Assembly: GCF_002796975.1 (NCBI RefSeq)
Contig: NZ_PEKV01000006.1
Span: 967 to 61,774 of the forward strand
Source: Ferrovibrio sp.
GTDB lineage: Bacteria > Pseudomonadota > Alphaproteobacteria > Ferrovibrionales > Ferrovibrionaceae
Direction: 5' to 3'
Length of the DNA: 60,808 nucleotides
The notes below the pieces were generated by a model that worked only from the letters and a program-made list of their open reading frames with translations, was not told the DNA's origin and did no database searches. Each line of letters begins with the position of its first letter. Position 1 is the first letter of the stretch. Positions 42,296-51,797 of the stretch are shown here, piece by piece. A program made the position numbers and the translations under genes.

Positions 42296-43063
42296 ATGCT
42301 GCGCCCGGACATCATCGATCTGCGCGAATTCTACGCCAATCCGCTCGGCCGGGCGGTACGCCGCCTGCTGCGCCAGCGCCTGCGCGATTTCTGGCCCGAT
42401 GTGAAGGGCATGACGGTGCTTGGCCTTGGCTATGCCACGCCTTACCTGCGCATCTTCGAGGGCGAGGCCGACCGCGTGCTGGCGGCCATGCCTGGGCCGC
42501 AGGGAGTCGTGCGCTGGCCGCGCGGCCTGCCCGGCCGCGTCATGCTGGTGGATGAGGACGACCTGCCGCTGCCGGATGCGAGCGTCGATCGCCTGCTGCT
42601 GCTGCATGCGCTGGAGAATTCGGAAAACACCCGTCTGCTGCTGCGCGAGGTCTGGCGTGTGCTGACGCCGCAGGGCCGGCTGCTGGCGGTGGTGCCGAAC
42701 CGGCGCGGACTCTGGGCACATATCGAGGCGACGCCGTTCGGCCAGGGCCATCCCTATACGCCGCCGCAGCTCACCAGACTGATGCGCGATTCGATGTTTT
42801 CGCCCACTGCCTCGCAGCAGGCGCTGTGGCTGCCGCCATCCGACGGCGCCTTCGTGATCAAGGCGGTGAATGCCTGGGAGCGGGCCGGCGAGATCCTGTG
42901 GAAACGCTTTTCCGGCGTGCTGCTGGTCGAAGCCGAGAAGCAGGTCTATGCCGGCATGCCGGTCAAGGCCGTGAAGACCAGGCGCCACTTCCTGCTCAAG
43001 CCGGCGGCGACACCGGCCTTGCCGACCGGCGCGCATCGCAACGACAAAAGCAAAGCCGACTAG
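42296..43063 (+). CDS. Class I SAM-dependent methyltransferase
   Basis: 255 residues. A Rossmann-type motif I is weakly kept (VLGLGYATPYLRIF), and the motif IV region reads LPLPDASVDRLLLLHALENSENTRLLLREVWRVLTPQGRLLAVVPNRRG, typical of Methyltransf_11. The combination gloB-methyltransferase back to back is common in Rhodospirillales and Rhizobiales, where the substrate is unknown. Confidence 0.85.
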   Translation: MLRPDIIDLREFYANPLGRAVRRLLRQRLRDFWPDVKGMTVLGLGYATPYLRIFEGEADRVLAAMPGPQGVVRWPRGLPGRVMLVDEDDLPLPDASVDRLLLLHALENSENTRLLLREVWRVLTPQGRLLAVVPNRRGLWAHIEATPFGQGHPYTPPQLTRLMRDSMFSPTASQQALWLPPSDGAFVIKAVNAWERAGEILWKRFSGVLLVEAEKQVYAGMPVKAVKTRRHFLLKPAATPALPTGAHRNDKSKAD

Positions 43064-43095
43064 CGGCGGTGCCGCAGGTATGCAGCCCGCATCGC

Positions 43096-43725
43096 CTATC
43101 GGCGATGCAATAAGTATACAGCTTGTGCGCCGAACCAGTTGGCCGGCGCACCGCCCAGCCGCTTGCCATGGCCGTCCACGGCAATGCGCTGTTCCACCGC
43201 GATGCCGTCGCGGGCGCAGAGCTGGTCGAAATCCTTGATCGTGCAGAGATGGATATTCTGCGTCTCGTACCAGGGATCGTCGAGCGCCGCCGTCATCGGC
43301 ATCCGCCCGCCCAGCAGCAGCTGGGCGCGGACGCGCCAGTAGGCAAAATTGGGGAAAGACACGATGGCGCGCCGGCCGATGCGCAGCATCTCGTGCAGCA
43401 CCTTGCGCGGGTTGCGGGTCGCCTGCAGCGTCAGGCTCAGCACCACATAATCGAAGGCGGCATCGGGATAGTCCGGCAGGTCGCTGTCGGCATCGCCCTG
43501 AATGACGCTCAAGCCACGCGCAACGCAGGCGTTCACGCCACTCTGGCGGATTTCGATGCCGCGGCCGTCGACCTGCTTTTCGCTGGCGAGATATTCCAGC
43601 AGCGATCCGTCGCCGCAGCCGACATCGAGCAGGCGGCTTTGCGGCGTCACCATCTCGGCGATCAGCAGCAGGTCGCGGCGGATATCCTGGTGTCTGGTCG
43701 GAACCAGAGCGCGCGTCTCGTTCAT
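43096..43725 (-). CDS. metW: Methionine biosynthesis protein MetW
   Basis: 209 residues. SAM-binding motif [16 protein letters not shown] and the MetW-specific [12 protein letters not shown] end and [36 protein letters not shown] are present. MetW is needed for full MetX activity in several proteobacteria. Its ATG overlaps the metX stop (ATGA, 43722-43725), the conserved metX-metW arrangement. Confidence 0.94.
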   Translation of the reverse strand: MNETRALVPTRHQDIRRDLLLIAEMVTPQSRLLDVGCGDGSLLEYLASEKQVDGRGIEIRQSGVNACVARGLSVIQGDADSDLPDYPDAAFDYVVLSLTLQATRNPRKVLHEMLRIGRRAIVSFPNFAYWRVRAQLLLGGRMPMTAALDDPWYETQNIHLCTIKDFDQLCARDGIAVEQRIAVDGHGKRLGGAPANWFGAQAVYLLHRR

Positions 43726-44900
43726 GACCGCGCTCCCTTCGCGAGGCCGCGCTGTTCGGCGCAGCCGTCGATGAAGCCCTGCAGGGTGGCGAACATCACC
43801 GGCTCATCGAGCAGGAAGGCGTCGTGGCCCTTGTCGGTCTCGATCTCCACGAAGCTGACATTGGCCGCGGCGGCATTCAGCGCGCGCACGATTTCCTTGT
43901 TCTCGGTGGTCGGGAACAGCCAGTCGGAGGTGAATGACACGACACAGAATTTGGTCTTGGTGCCCTGGAACACGTTGGCCAGTACGCCGCCCGCCTGGCC
44001 GGCGAGATCGAAATAGTCCATCGCGCGGGTGATGTAGAGATAGGAATTGGCGTCGAACCGCTCCACGAAGCTGGAGCCCTGGTGCAGCAGATAGCTCTCG
44101 ACCTGGAATTCGGTCTCGAAGCCGTAGGTGATGCGTTCGCGGTTCTGCAGGTTGCGGCCGAACTTGCGATGCAGGGCGGCTTCCGACAGGTAGGTGATAT
44201 GGGCCGCCATGCGCGCGACGGCGAGGCCGGCGCGCGGAATGGTGTTCTGCTCGAAATAGTCGCCCTTGTGCCATTGCGGATCGGCATAGATCGCCTGGCG
44301 GCCGACTTCGTGGAAGGCGATATTCTGCGCCGAATGCTTGGCGGCGCAGGCGATCGGGATCGCCGCGAACACGCGCTCGGGATAGCTCGCCGCCCATTGC
44401 AGCACCTGCATGCCGCCCATCGAGCCGCCGATGGCGCAGAACAGCTGCTGGATGCCGAGATGGTCGAGCAGCATCGCCTGCGCATTCACCATGTCGCGGA
44501 TGGTGATGACCGGGAACTGCAGGCCATAGGGCTTGGCGGTCGCGGGATTGATCTCTTTCGGACCCGACGAGCCGAGGCAGCCGCCCAGCACGTTGCTGCA
44601 GATCACGAAGAAGCGGTCGGTGTCGATCACCTTGCCGGGGCCGATCATGGTGGTCCACCAGCCGGGCTTGCCGGTGATCGGATTGACGTTGGCGACATGC
44701 TGGTCGCCGGTCAGCGCGTGGCAGACCAGCACCGCATTCGACCTGTCGGCATTCAGCTTGCCGTAGGTGGTGTAGGCGATCTGGTAGGGACCGAGATCGA
44801 GCCCGCAATCCAGCTTCAGCGGCAGCGTCTCGCCAAGCGTGACGCGGTGGCCGGGGCCGATGGGATCGAGACTGTGCAAGGGGGGGAGTGCGGCACTCAT
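43722..44900 (-). CDS. metX: Homoserine O-acyltransferase (MetX)
   Basis: 392 residues. It activates homoserine for methionine synthesis; alphaproteobacterial MetXs may use acetyl- or succinyl-CoA. Nucleophile Ser160 in [27 protein letters not shown]; the C-terminal acid and His occur in FTSDWLFPT and DKGHDAFLL. Expressed from a candidate promoter at 44979-45007 with a hairpin leader; no SAM-II riboswitch sequence is recognisable. Confidence 0.95.
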   Translation of the reverse strand: MSAALPPLHSLDPIGPGHRVTLGETLPLKLDCGLDLGPYQIAYTTYGKLNADRSNAVLVCHALTGDQHVANVNPITGKPGWWTTMIGPGKVIDTDRFFVICSNVLGGCLGSSGPKEINPATAKPYGLQFPVITIRDMVNAQAMLLDHLGIQQLFCAIGGSMGGMQVLQWAASYPERVFAAIPIACAAKHSAQNIAFHEVGRQAIYADPQWHKGDYFEQNTIPRAGLAVARMAAHITYLSEAALHRKFGRNLQNRERITYGFETEFQVESYLLHQGSSFVERFDANSYLYITRAMDYFDLAGQAGGVLANVFQGTKTKFCVVSFTSDWLFPTTENKEIVRALNAAAANVSFVEIETDKGHDAFLLDEPVMFATLQGFIDGCAEQRGLAKGARS

Positions 44901-45136
44901 AGGCAGCCGTTATATCCTACAGGGCTTGGGAAGAAGGTTTCCGAACCCCGCCGGGCCCTGTCCGGCGCGGGGACCCCGTGATTACGGACCCCGGGCCCCC
45001 CTGTCAACGGCTGAGTTGTCATCCTGACGGTTCCGTGAGGCAGCCCCGAGGGTGGCTTCCGGGGAGGCCTCGGCCTTGCGGGCCGGACCGGCTGACCCTA
45101 TGACTATGCAGCATTTTTTAAAGATCAGCAGCCCCC
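44901..45136. other. Divergent leader region between metX and chorismate mutase gene
   Basis: 236 bp, very GC-rich and full of dyads. Toward metX: promoter hexamers and a hairpin (CCCCGCGCCGG...CCGGCGGGG). Toward the aromatic genes: CCGAGG...CCTCGG and GGCCTTGCGGGCC dyads, then TGCAGCATTTTTTAAAG just before the start codon. No known riboswitch consensus is evident. Confidence 0.5.
44979..45007 (-). promoter_or_regulatory. Sigma-70-type promoter for metX-metW
   Basis: Minus strand reads TTGACA, exactly 17 bp, TAATCA. A perfect -35 and 4/6 -10. Predicted start near 44972, giving a leader of about 70 nt that carries a stable hairpin. Confidence 0.7.
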
Positions 45137-46018
45137 ATGAGTGACCATATTCCGAGCCTGGCCGACCTGCGGCACGACATCGATGTGCTGGATGACCAGA
45201 TTCTCGATCTGCTGCGTCGTCGTGCCGAAACCGTGCAGCGCATCGCCGAGGCCAAAAGCCGTGAGCCGGCTGCTGTCGCCGGGCAGCCGGACGGTTTTTT
45301 GCGCACCGGCCGCGAGGCGCAGATCCTGCGCCGGCTGGCCAGCCGGGCGCGCGGCGGGCTGCCGGCGGCGGCGCTGACCCGTATCTGGCGCGAATTGATC
45401 TCGGCGCTCTATCTCTACCAGGCTCCGGTCAAGGTGGCGGTGCATGCGCCCAATAAGTCGGCGGCACGCTGGGATCTGGCGCGCGACTTCTATGGCTCGA
45501 CCACGCCGATGCAGCTCTGCACCACGGCAAGTGCCGTGTTGCGTGCGCTGGCCGAGCCGGCCACGCTTGGCATCATGGCGCTGCCCGAAGATGGCGAGAA
45601 GGAATGCTGGTGGCCGCTGCTGGCCAGCCGCTCGGCGGAAACACCGCGGATCGTGGCGCGCCTGCCATTCGTGCCCAATCCACGCGGTCGCTTCGCCGAA
45701 CTGGGCGCTTATGTCATTGCCAGCGCGCAACCTGAGGAGTCGGGCGACGACGTTACCCTGCTGGTGCTGCAGATGAGTGAGGCCTCGCCCAGCCTGGCGC
45801 GGCTTTCCAGCCTGCTGGCCCAGGTCGGGCTGGCGGGGCAGCCGGTGGCGCAGTATCGTCGCGGCGAGGATGGCGCCCGGGTACTGCTCGAACTGCCCGG
45901 CTTCATCACGGCCGAAGATGCACGCATTGCCGCGCTGGCAGCCGTCGATCCTGCCCAGATCCTCGATGCCGTGGTGATCGGCGCCTATGCCGTGCCGCTG
46001 CCTGCCGAAACAGAGTAA
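45137..46018 (+). CDS. AroQ-type chorismate mutase with C-terminal domain
   Basis: 293 residues. Residues 7-95 are an AroQ chorismate mutase: LADLRHDIDVLDDQILDLLRRRAETVQRIAEAKS, then REAQILRRLASRA...TRIWRELISALYLYQ. Residues 100-293 look like a degenerate prephenate dehydratase/ACT-like domain (VKVAVHAPNK, FYGSTTPMQLCTTASAVLRAL) without the TRF motif of active dehydratases. It makes prephenate for the hisC and tyrA products that follow 24 bp and 1.1 kb later. Confidence 0.85.
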   Translation: MSDHIPSLADLRHDIDVLDDQILDLLRRRAETVQRIAEAKSREPAAVAGQPDGFLRTGREAQILRRLASRARGGLPAAALTRIWRELISALYLYQAPVKVAVHAPNKSAARWDLARDFYGSTTPMQLCTTASAVLRALAEPATLGIMALPEDGEKECWWPLLASRSAETPRIVARLPFVPNPRGRFAELGAYVIASAQPEESGDDVTLLVLQMSEASPSLARLSSLLAQVGLAGQPVAQYRRGEDGARVLLELPGFITAEDARIAALAAVDPAQILDAVVIGAYAVPLPAETE

Positions 46019-46042
46019 GCGAGTCCTGGAGGAGTATCCGTC

Positions 46043-47131
46043 GTGACTGCACCGAAGCCGCAACCCGGAATTCTCGATATCGCGCCCTACAAGGGCGGCG
46101 AGGCTGCCGTGCCGGGTGTGACCAAGGTGCATAAGCTGTCGTCGAACGAGACGCCGATGGGTCCGAGCCCGAAGGGCATGGAGGCATTCCGCCAGCTGGC
46201 CGGCGAACTGCATCGCTATCCCGACGGCGCCGTCGACATCCTGCGCAATGCACTGGCCAAGCATTATGGCATCCCGGCCGAGAATATCGTCTGCTCGAAC
46301 GGCTCGGACGAGATGATCTCGCTGATCTGCGCCTCTTACGTGGGCGTCGGCGACGAGGTGGTCTATTCGCAATACGGCTTCATGATGTATCCGATCGCCA
46401 CGCAGGCGCGCGGCGCGACGCCGGTGATGGCGAAGGAAAAGAACTTCACCTCCGACGTGGACGCGCTGCTCGCCGCCGTCACGCCAAAGACGCGCGTGGT
46501 CTTCCTCACCAACCCGAACAATCCGACCGGCACGTATATTTCGGGCAGCGAACTCCAGCGCCTGCGCGACGGCCTGCCGGCCGACGTGCTGCTGGTGATC
46601 GACGCGGCCTATGCCGAATACGTCTCGCGCAACGACTATTCCAACGGCATGGAAATGGTGGCCGCGCGCGACGACACCATGGTGCTGCGCACCTTCTCCA
46701 AGATTTACGGGCTTGCCGCCCTGCGTCTGGGCTGGGCCTATGCGCCGGCCAATATCGTGGCGGTGCTCAACCGCGTGCGCGGGCCGTTCAACGTCAATGC
46801 CGCGGCCCAGGCCGCCGGCGCAGCGGCGCTGGAAGATACCGCCTGGCTGCAGAAAAGCCGCGACCATAACGATGCAGAGCTGGCGCGTGTCGGCGCGGCA
46901 CTGAAAGGCCTCGGCATCGAGGTCGTGCCCAGCGTGGCGAATTTCCTGCTCATGCGCTTCCCCGGCGGTGCCGAACAGGTCAAGGGCGCCGATGTGGCCT
47001 TGCGCCAGGCCGGCCTGATCCTGCGCGGCATGGCCGGCTACGGCCTGCCGGATTGCCTGCGTCTGTCCATCGGCACGGTCGAGGAAGACGACATGGTGAT
47101 CGCCACGCTGACCAAATTCATCAAGGGCTGA
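46043..47131 (+). CDS. hisC: Histidinol-phosphate / aromatic aminotransferase
   Basis: 362 residues from GTG 46043, preceded by GGAGGAG. Fold-type I PLP aminotransferase: KLSSNETPMGPSPKGMEAF, NGSDEMISLICASYVG, NPNNPTGTY, and the PLP lysine in RTFSKIYGLAALRLGWAYAP. Located between chorismate mutase and tyrA, so it probably also transaminates prephenate or hydroxyphenylpyruvate, a dual role known for such HisC paralogues. Histidine specificity alone is not implied by context. Confidence 0.92.
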   Translation: MTAPKPQPGILDIAPYKGGEAAVPGVTKVHKLSSNETPMGPSPKGMEAFRQLAGELHRYPDGAVDILRNALAKHYGIPAENIVCSNGSDEMISLICASYVGVGDEVVYSQYGFMMYPIATQARGATPVMAKEKNFTSDVDALLAAVTPKTRVVFLTNPNNPTGTYISGSELQRLRDGLPADVLLVIDAAYAEYVSRNDYSNGMEMVAARDDTMVLRTFSKIYGLAALRLGWAYAPANIVAVLNRVRGPFNVNAAAQAAGAAALEDTAWLQKSRDHNDAELARVGAALKGLGIEVVPSVANFLLMRFPGGAEQVKGADVALRQAGLILRGMAGYGLPDCLRLSIGTVEEDDMVIATLTKFIKG

Positions 47132-47138
47132 CACGCCG

Positions 47139-48101
47139 ATGACGCAGCCGATCTTCAACCGGATTGCCATCATCGGCATCGGCCTGATCGGCTCATCGAT
47201 CGCGCGCGCGGTGCGTGAGCACAGTCTGGCCAAGCATATCGCGGTTGCCGATGCCTCGGATGCGCATCGTGCCCAGGCGCAGGAGCTGGGCCTGGGCGAT
47301 TCCGTGCATGGCGATGCGGCCGAGGCTGTGCAGGATGCCGATCTGGTGATGCTCTGTGTGCCGCTCGGCGCCAATGCCGCAGTTGCCAGCCATATCTCGG
47401 CGGCGCTGAAGAAAGGCGCCGTTGTTTCGGATGTCGGCTCGTGCAAACAGGCCGTGATCCGCGATGTCGCGCCGCATCTGCCCACCGGTGTGCATCTGGT
47501 GCCGGGGCATCCGGTGGCCGGCACCGAGCATTCGGGGCCCAGAGCCGGTTTTGCGGCTTTGTTCCGCAATCGCTGGTGCATCCTGACGCCGGAATCCGGC
47601 ACGGATGCTGCTGCCGTCGAGAAGATGAAAAGCTTCTGGGCCGCCTTCGGCAGCAAGGTGGAGATGATGGAGCCGCGGCACCATGATCTCGTGCTGGCGA
47701 TCACCAGCCATGTGCCGCATCTGATCGCCTACAACATCGTCGGCACGGCGGACGATCTGGAAGCCGTGACAGAATCGGAAGTGATCAAATATTCCGCCGG
47801 CGGTTTCCGCGACTTTACCCGCATCGCCGCCTCGGACCCCACCATGTGGCGCGATGTCTTCCTCAACAACCGCGAAGCCGTGCTGGAAATGCTCGGCCGC
47901 TTCACCGAAGACCTGATCGCGCTGCAGCGTTCGATCCGTTGGGGCGAGGGCGACGAGCTGTTCAACCTGTTCACGCGCACGCGTGCGATCCGCCGCGCCA
48001 TCATCGATGCCGGCCAGGAAACCGCCGCGCCTGATTTCGGCCGCCAGAGCCCTGATCAGGGCGCAGAGATTACCGACCCGGCAAAACCGAAGGCAGACTG
48101 A
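47139..48101 (+). CDS. tyrA: Prephenate/arogenate dehydrogenase family protein
   Basis: 320 residues, 7 bp after hisC. NAD-binding GIGLIGSSIARAVREH, DVGSCKQAVI, HPVAGTEHSGP and SHVPHLIAYNIVGTADD are typical of TyrA. It oxidatively decarboxylates prephenate or arogenate to the tyrosine precursor. The last 30 residues are polar and overlap the convergent DUF2125 gene by 32 bp. Confidence 0.93.
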   Translation: MTQPIFNRIAIIGIGLIGSSIARAVREHSLAKHIAVADASDAHRAQAQELGLGDSVHGDAAEAVQDADLVMLCVPLGANAAVASHISAALKKGAVVSDVGSCKQAVIRDVAPHLPTGVHLVPGHPVAGTEHSGPRAGFAALFRNRWCILTPESGTDAAAVEKMKSFWAAFGSKVEMMEPRHHDLVLAITSHVPHLIAYNIVGTADDLEAVTESEVIKYSAGGFRDFTRIAASDPTMWRDVFLNNREAVLEMLGRFTEDLIALQRSIRWGEGDELFNLFTRTRAIRRAIIDAGQETAAPDFGRQSPDQGAEITDPAKPKAD

Positions 48102-49101
48102 GCAGCGGCACTGCCCCGAGCGACAGCCGGCCGTCCTGCGCGGTGAGAGCGATATCGCGCAGCGGAAGGCCTTTGCTGTTGGGGCGTTCTTCCTGCTCAA
48201 GCAGCGACCGCTTTGCCGCCTCGGCGTTCGACGGATCGATCAGTCCGCTGGCCTGCAAGGCATCGATCACACGCAGCGCACCGGCTGCGGAGCCGCTCAT
48301 GGCACCGAGCGGGCGGAAGTCGCGGTCGATGGCCAGCGAGCCGGTTCCGTTGATGACAAGGTCGCCCCAGGTCAGCGCAATGGTGCTCATATCGATCACG
48401 CCGCCAGCGTCGCGCCAGCTGGCCAGCCGGTCTTCCAACGTTGTGCCGTAAAAGCCGCTGCGCAGATTGCCGGTCAGGCGCAGGCCCTGCACCGCGCGGC
48501 CGAACGGCTTCTCCGCCTGCGGCGGCAGGAGGCCCTGATCGACCTGCAGCGCGAGGTCCAGGTCGGGTGGAACATTGCCGGCCCGGCGAGCATGCAGCAG
48601 CAGTTTGTCGGCAATCCATTCGCCGCGCATCGCACTGTCGGCTGGGCCCTGCAGGTGCGGTTTGGTCAGGTCGGTGGCGATACGCAGCCAGTTGCCGGCG
48701 CCATCCACCACCAGGCTGGCGCGGAACCGATCGGCCGCCAGGCTGGCCTTGCGCTCTGCGCCGCCTTCGCTGCGCCAGGTCACGCTCTGCCTGCCGGGCA
48801 GGTCGAAGATGACATGCTCGCGCTGCCACAGCTGCAGATGGGCGGTGATTTCGTCAGCTTCCAGTCGCGGTGCCAGCGGCAGACGCGGATCGCTCCACTT
48901 CGCCTTGTTCAGCGTCAGCGACAGGCGATACGGGAAGCCCCAGATGCGGCGGCTTTCGTAGGAGACCTCGCGGCCCTGGCGGCGCTGGCCTTCGATCCAG
49001 GTTTCAGCCTGTGCCGCGACCAGGTCTGCAAGATGCGACCACAGGATGTAGTAGCCGAGCAGGCCGCCAATGATCAGGCCGATCAGAACCAGATAGCGCA
49101 T
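48070..49101 (-). CDS. DUF2125 domain-containing protein, membrane-anchored
   Basis: 343 residues from ATG 49101 (MRYLVLIGLIIGGLLGYYIL); the alternative ATG 49107 adds two residues. One N-terminal helix (about 4-20) and a large periplasmic beta-rich body. YESRRIWGFPYRLSLTLNKAKWSDPRLPLAPRLEADEITAHLQLW is the DUF2125 signature. AsmA-like lipid-transfer architecture is possible but not shown. Its 3' end overlaps tyrA. Confidence 0.85.
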   Translation of the reverse strand: MRYLVLIGLIIGGLLGYYILWSHLADLVAAQAETWIEGQRRQGREVSYESRRIWGFPYRLSLTLNKAKWSDPRLPLAPRLEADEITAHLQLWQREHVIFDLPGRQSVTWRSEGGAERKASLAADRFRASLVVDGAGNWLRIATDLTKPHLQGPADSAMRGEWIADKLLLHARRAGNVPPDLDLALQVDQGLLPPQAEKPFGRAVQGLRLTGNLRSGFYGTTLEDRLASWRDAGGVIDMSTIALTWGDLVINGTGSLAIDRDFRPLGAMSGSAAGALRVIDALQASGLIDPSNAEAAKRSLLEQEERPNSKGLPLRDIALTAQDGRLSLGAVPLLSLPSVLPGR

Positions 49102-49247
49102 GGCCATCCTATAGCAGCCCCGTTGTCGCTTGTCAGGGGGCGTGCTTGTCAGGGAGCGTCTTGTCAGACGGGCTGCCTTGCCATAGCTGGTCATCCGGTC
49201 AATAGTGACCGGAAAACCACCTCCCACGGCATCCTGTCTCACACGCC

Positions 49248-50153
49248 ATGATCGATTCCGTTTCGCGCCCGGCACCATTGCTCAGCAGCTGGGCCATCGC
49301 CGCAATGCCAGGCGTGTTCGTGCTGCTGTGGTCCACCGGATTCATCGGCGCCAAATTCGGCCTGCCCTATGCCGAGCCGATGACCTTTCTGGTGCTGCGT
49401 TTCGCTGCGGTCACCGTGCTGCTCTGCGTCTTTGCCGGACTGACGCGCGCGCCCTGGCCGAAAAGCTGGGCCGAGGCGGGCCACATTGCAGTGGCGGGTC
49501 TGCTGCTGCAGGCCGTCTATCTCGGCGGCGTATTCGCCTCGATCTTTCACGGCGTGCCAGCCGGCATCTCGGCCCTGATCGTCGGCATCCAGCCGCTTCT
49601 CGTCGCGGCCGCTGCCGGTCCTGTTCTGGGCGAGCGTGTCACCGCGCGGCAATGGCTCGGCCTGACCCTGGGGCTCGGCGGCGTGGTGCTGGTGGTCTGG
49701 ACCAAGCTCGATCTCGGTGTCGGCACGCTCTGGGGTTATGCGCTCTCGGTGATCGCGCTGGTCGGCATCACCGTGGGTACGCTGTATCAGAAGCGCTACT
49801 GTCCGGCCATCGACCTGCGGTCGGGCACTGCGATCCAGTTCGCCGCCACCACCGTGGCGCTGGCGCCGCTGGCGCTGCTGTTCGAGACGCGGCAGGTGCA
49901 GTGGACTGGCGAGTTCATCTTCGCGCTCGGCTGGCTCTGCATCGTGCTGTCGCTCGGTGCCATCACGCTGCTGTTCATCCTGATCCGGCGCGGCGCGGCG
50001 GCGAAAGTCTCCAGCCTGTTCTTCCTGGTGCCGCCCTGTACGGCGCTGGTGGCCTGGCCGTTATTCGGCGAGCAGCTCAGTCCGCTGGCACTCGCCGGTA
50101 TGGCGGCCACCATGGCCGGTGTCGCGCTGGTCAATATCGGCCCGAAGAAATGA
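49248..50153 (+). CDS. EamA family (DMT superfamily) transporter
   Basis: 301 residues, ten predicted helices in two EamA repeats (about 14-140 and 155-300). The first repeat has WSTGFIGAKFGLPYAEPMTFLVLRFA. Exporters of this family move amino acids or metabolites, and the substrate is unknown. Its stop overlaps the following ATG (ATGA, 50150-50153), so it is coupled to the ChaC-like gene. Confidence 0.9.
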   Translation: MIDSVSRPAPLLSSWAIAAMPGVFVLLWSTGFIGAKFGLPYAEPMTFLVLRFAAVTVLLCVFAGLTRAPWPKSWAEAGHIAVAGLLLQAVYLGGVFASIFHGVPAGISALIVGIQPLLVAAAAGPVLGERVTARQWLGLTLGLGGVVLVVWTKLDLGVGTLWGYALSVIALVGITVGTLYQKRYCPAIDLRSGTAIQFAATTVALAPLALLFETRQVQWTGEFIFALGWLCIVLSLGAITLLFILIRRGAAAKVSSLFFLVPPCTALVAWPLFGEQLSPLALAGMAATMAGVALVNIGPKK

Positions 50154-50791
50154 CCCCCGAGAAAGCATCGTCCGGGCGGCGGCATATTCCCTTCGATCAC
50201 GAAGAGCCGCTGCCCGGTGAGGAAGCGCCGCCATTCCCGCAGATCCAGGTCGCGCGCGGCCAGCCGCTCTGGGTCTTCGGCTATGGCTCGCTGATGTGGG
50301 ATCCGGGCTTTCCGTTCACCCGGCAGGTCAATGCGCGGCTCTGGGGTTTCCATCGCGGCTTCTGCGTCTGGTCGCATCGCTATCGCGGCACACCGGAACA
50401 GCCCGGCCTGGTGCTTGGCCTGATGTCGGGCGGCTCCTGCACCGGGCGGGCGTTCCGCGTGCGGCGCGGCGACGAGGCGGCCGTGATCGACTATCTTTAT
50501 CGCCGCGAGATGGTGACCGGTGTCTATCGGCCCGGTTTCCACCGCGCCGAAATCGACGGCGGCGAGCGCATCCCGGCGCTGGCCTTTGTGGCCGACCCGC
50601 ATCACAAGCAGTATGCGGGTTACTTAAGCGAGCGGCAGGTGGTGGACACGATCTCGACCTGCTGCGGCCAGCGCGGCCCGAATGCGGTCTATCTCGCCAA
50701 TACGGTGCAGCATCTCGATGCGCTCGGCATCGCCGACGGCCCGCTGCACAAACTGCTCAAGCAAGTGAAGAAACGCTGCCCTGATATCTGA
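50150..50791 (+). CDS. ChaC-type gamma-glutamylcyclotransferase
   Basis: 213 residues from ATG 50150, overlapping the transporter stop. VFGYGSLMWDPGFPF (42-56) is the substrate-binding glycine loop of gamma-glutamylcyclotransferases, and GLVLGLMSGGSCTGRAFRV and DYLYRREMVTGVYRP complete the ChaC pattern. ChaC proteins cleave glutathione to 5-oxoproline and Cys-Gly. The 35 residues before the domain are disordered. Confidence 0.9.
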   Translation: MTPEKASSGRRHIPFDHEEPLPGEEAPPFPQIQVARGQPLWVFGYGSLMWDPGFPFTRQVNARLWGFHRGFCVWSHRYRGTPEQPGLVLGLMSGGSCTGRAFRVRRGDEAAVIDYLYRREMVTGVYRPGFHRAEIDGGERIPALAFVADPHHKQYAGYLSERQVVDTISTCCGQRGPNAVYLANTVQHLDALGIADGPLHKLLKQVKKRCPDI

Positions 50792-50805
50792 GGAAGGAAT
50801 GCGCC

Positions 50806-51786
50806 ATGCAGATGGTCCGTCTCGGCCAGACCGGTGTGAAGGTCTCAAAACTCTGTCTCGGCTGCATGACCTACGGCGATCCGAAATGGCGCAGCTGGGT
50901 TCTGCCTGAAGCGGAGAGCGAGCCCTTCTTCCGCCGCGCCGTCGAGGCCGGGATCAATTTCTTCGACACGGCAGATGTTTATTCCATCGGCGTCAGCGAA
51001 GAGATCACCGGGCGCATGCTGAAGAAATATGCGAAACGCGACGAGATCGTGGTCGCCACCAAGGTCTACAATCCGATGGGGCCGCATGCGAACCAGCGCG
51101 GCCTGTCGCGCAAGCATATCCTACAGGGCATCGACGACAGCCTGTGCCGGCTGGGCATGGATTATGTCGATCTCTACCAGATTCATCGCTACGATCGCGA
51201 CACGCCCATCGAAGAGACGCTGGAAGCACTGCATGACGTGGTGAAGGCCGGCAAGGCGCGCTATATCGGCGCCTCGTCGATGTTCGCCTGGCAGTTTGCC
51301 GATGCGCTGCATCGCCAGCAGCAGAACGGCTGGGCGAAATTCGTTACCATGCAGAATCACTACAACCTGGTCTATCGCGAGGAAGAACGCGAGATGCTGC
51401 CGCTCTGCGCCGCGATGGGCATCGGCGTGATCCCGTGGTCGCCGCTGGCGCGCGGCTTCCTCGCCGGTGGCCGGGTCAAGCAGGGCTGGGGCGAAACCGA
51501 GCGCGCCAAGACTGACGATATCGCCCAGCGCATGTATTACCAGCCCGGCGATTTCACTATCGCCGAACGCGTGGCCGCGCTGGCGGAGAAACGCGGCATC
51601 AAGCCGGCGCAGATGGCGCTGGCCTGGATCCTGTCAAAACCGGTGGTGACGGCGCCGATCATCGGCGCCAGCAAGATGTACCAGTTCGACGATGCGCTCG
51701 GTGCGCTCGATGTGCAGCTCACCGCGGACGAAGTCAGGCAGCTGGAAGAGCCTTACCAGCCGCATCCGGTGTTGGGGCATACTTAA
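50806..51786 (+). CDS. Aldo/keto reductase
   Basis: 326 residues. MVRLGQTGVKVSKLCLGCMTYGDPKWRSWVLPE, FFDTADVYSIGVSEEITGRML (catalytic Asp and Tyr), KVYNPMGP and GVIPWSPLARGFLAGG, then IIGASK for NADPH, all fit the YghZ/Tas-like AKR family. Reduces aldehydes or ketones; substrate unknown. It follows the ChaC gene by 14 bp and ends just before palindromic element copy 6. Confidence 0.93.
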   Translation: MQMVRLGQTGVKVSKLCLGCMTYGDPKWRSWVLPEAESEPFFRRAVEAGINFFDTADVYSIGVSEEITGRMLKKYAKRDEIVVATKVYNPMGPHANQRGLSRKHILQGIDDSLCRLGMDYVDLYQIHRYDRDTPIEETLEALHDVVKAGKARYIGASSMFAWQFADALHRQQQNGWAKFVTMQNHYNLVYREEEREMLPLCAAMGIGVIPWSPLARGFLAGGRVKQGWGETERAKTDDIAQRMYYQPGDFTIAERVAALAEKRGIKPAQMALAWILSKPVVTAPIIGASKMYQFDDALGALDVQLTADEVRQLEEPYQPHPVLGHT

Positions 51787-51797
51787 AAAAAGAAATT

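Noticed and set aside
44901..45136. SAM-II, SAH or TPP riboswitch upstream of metX or the aromatic genes
   Set aside because: None of the consensus cores is recognisable, only GC-rich dyads.
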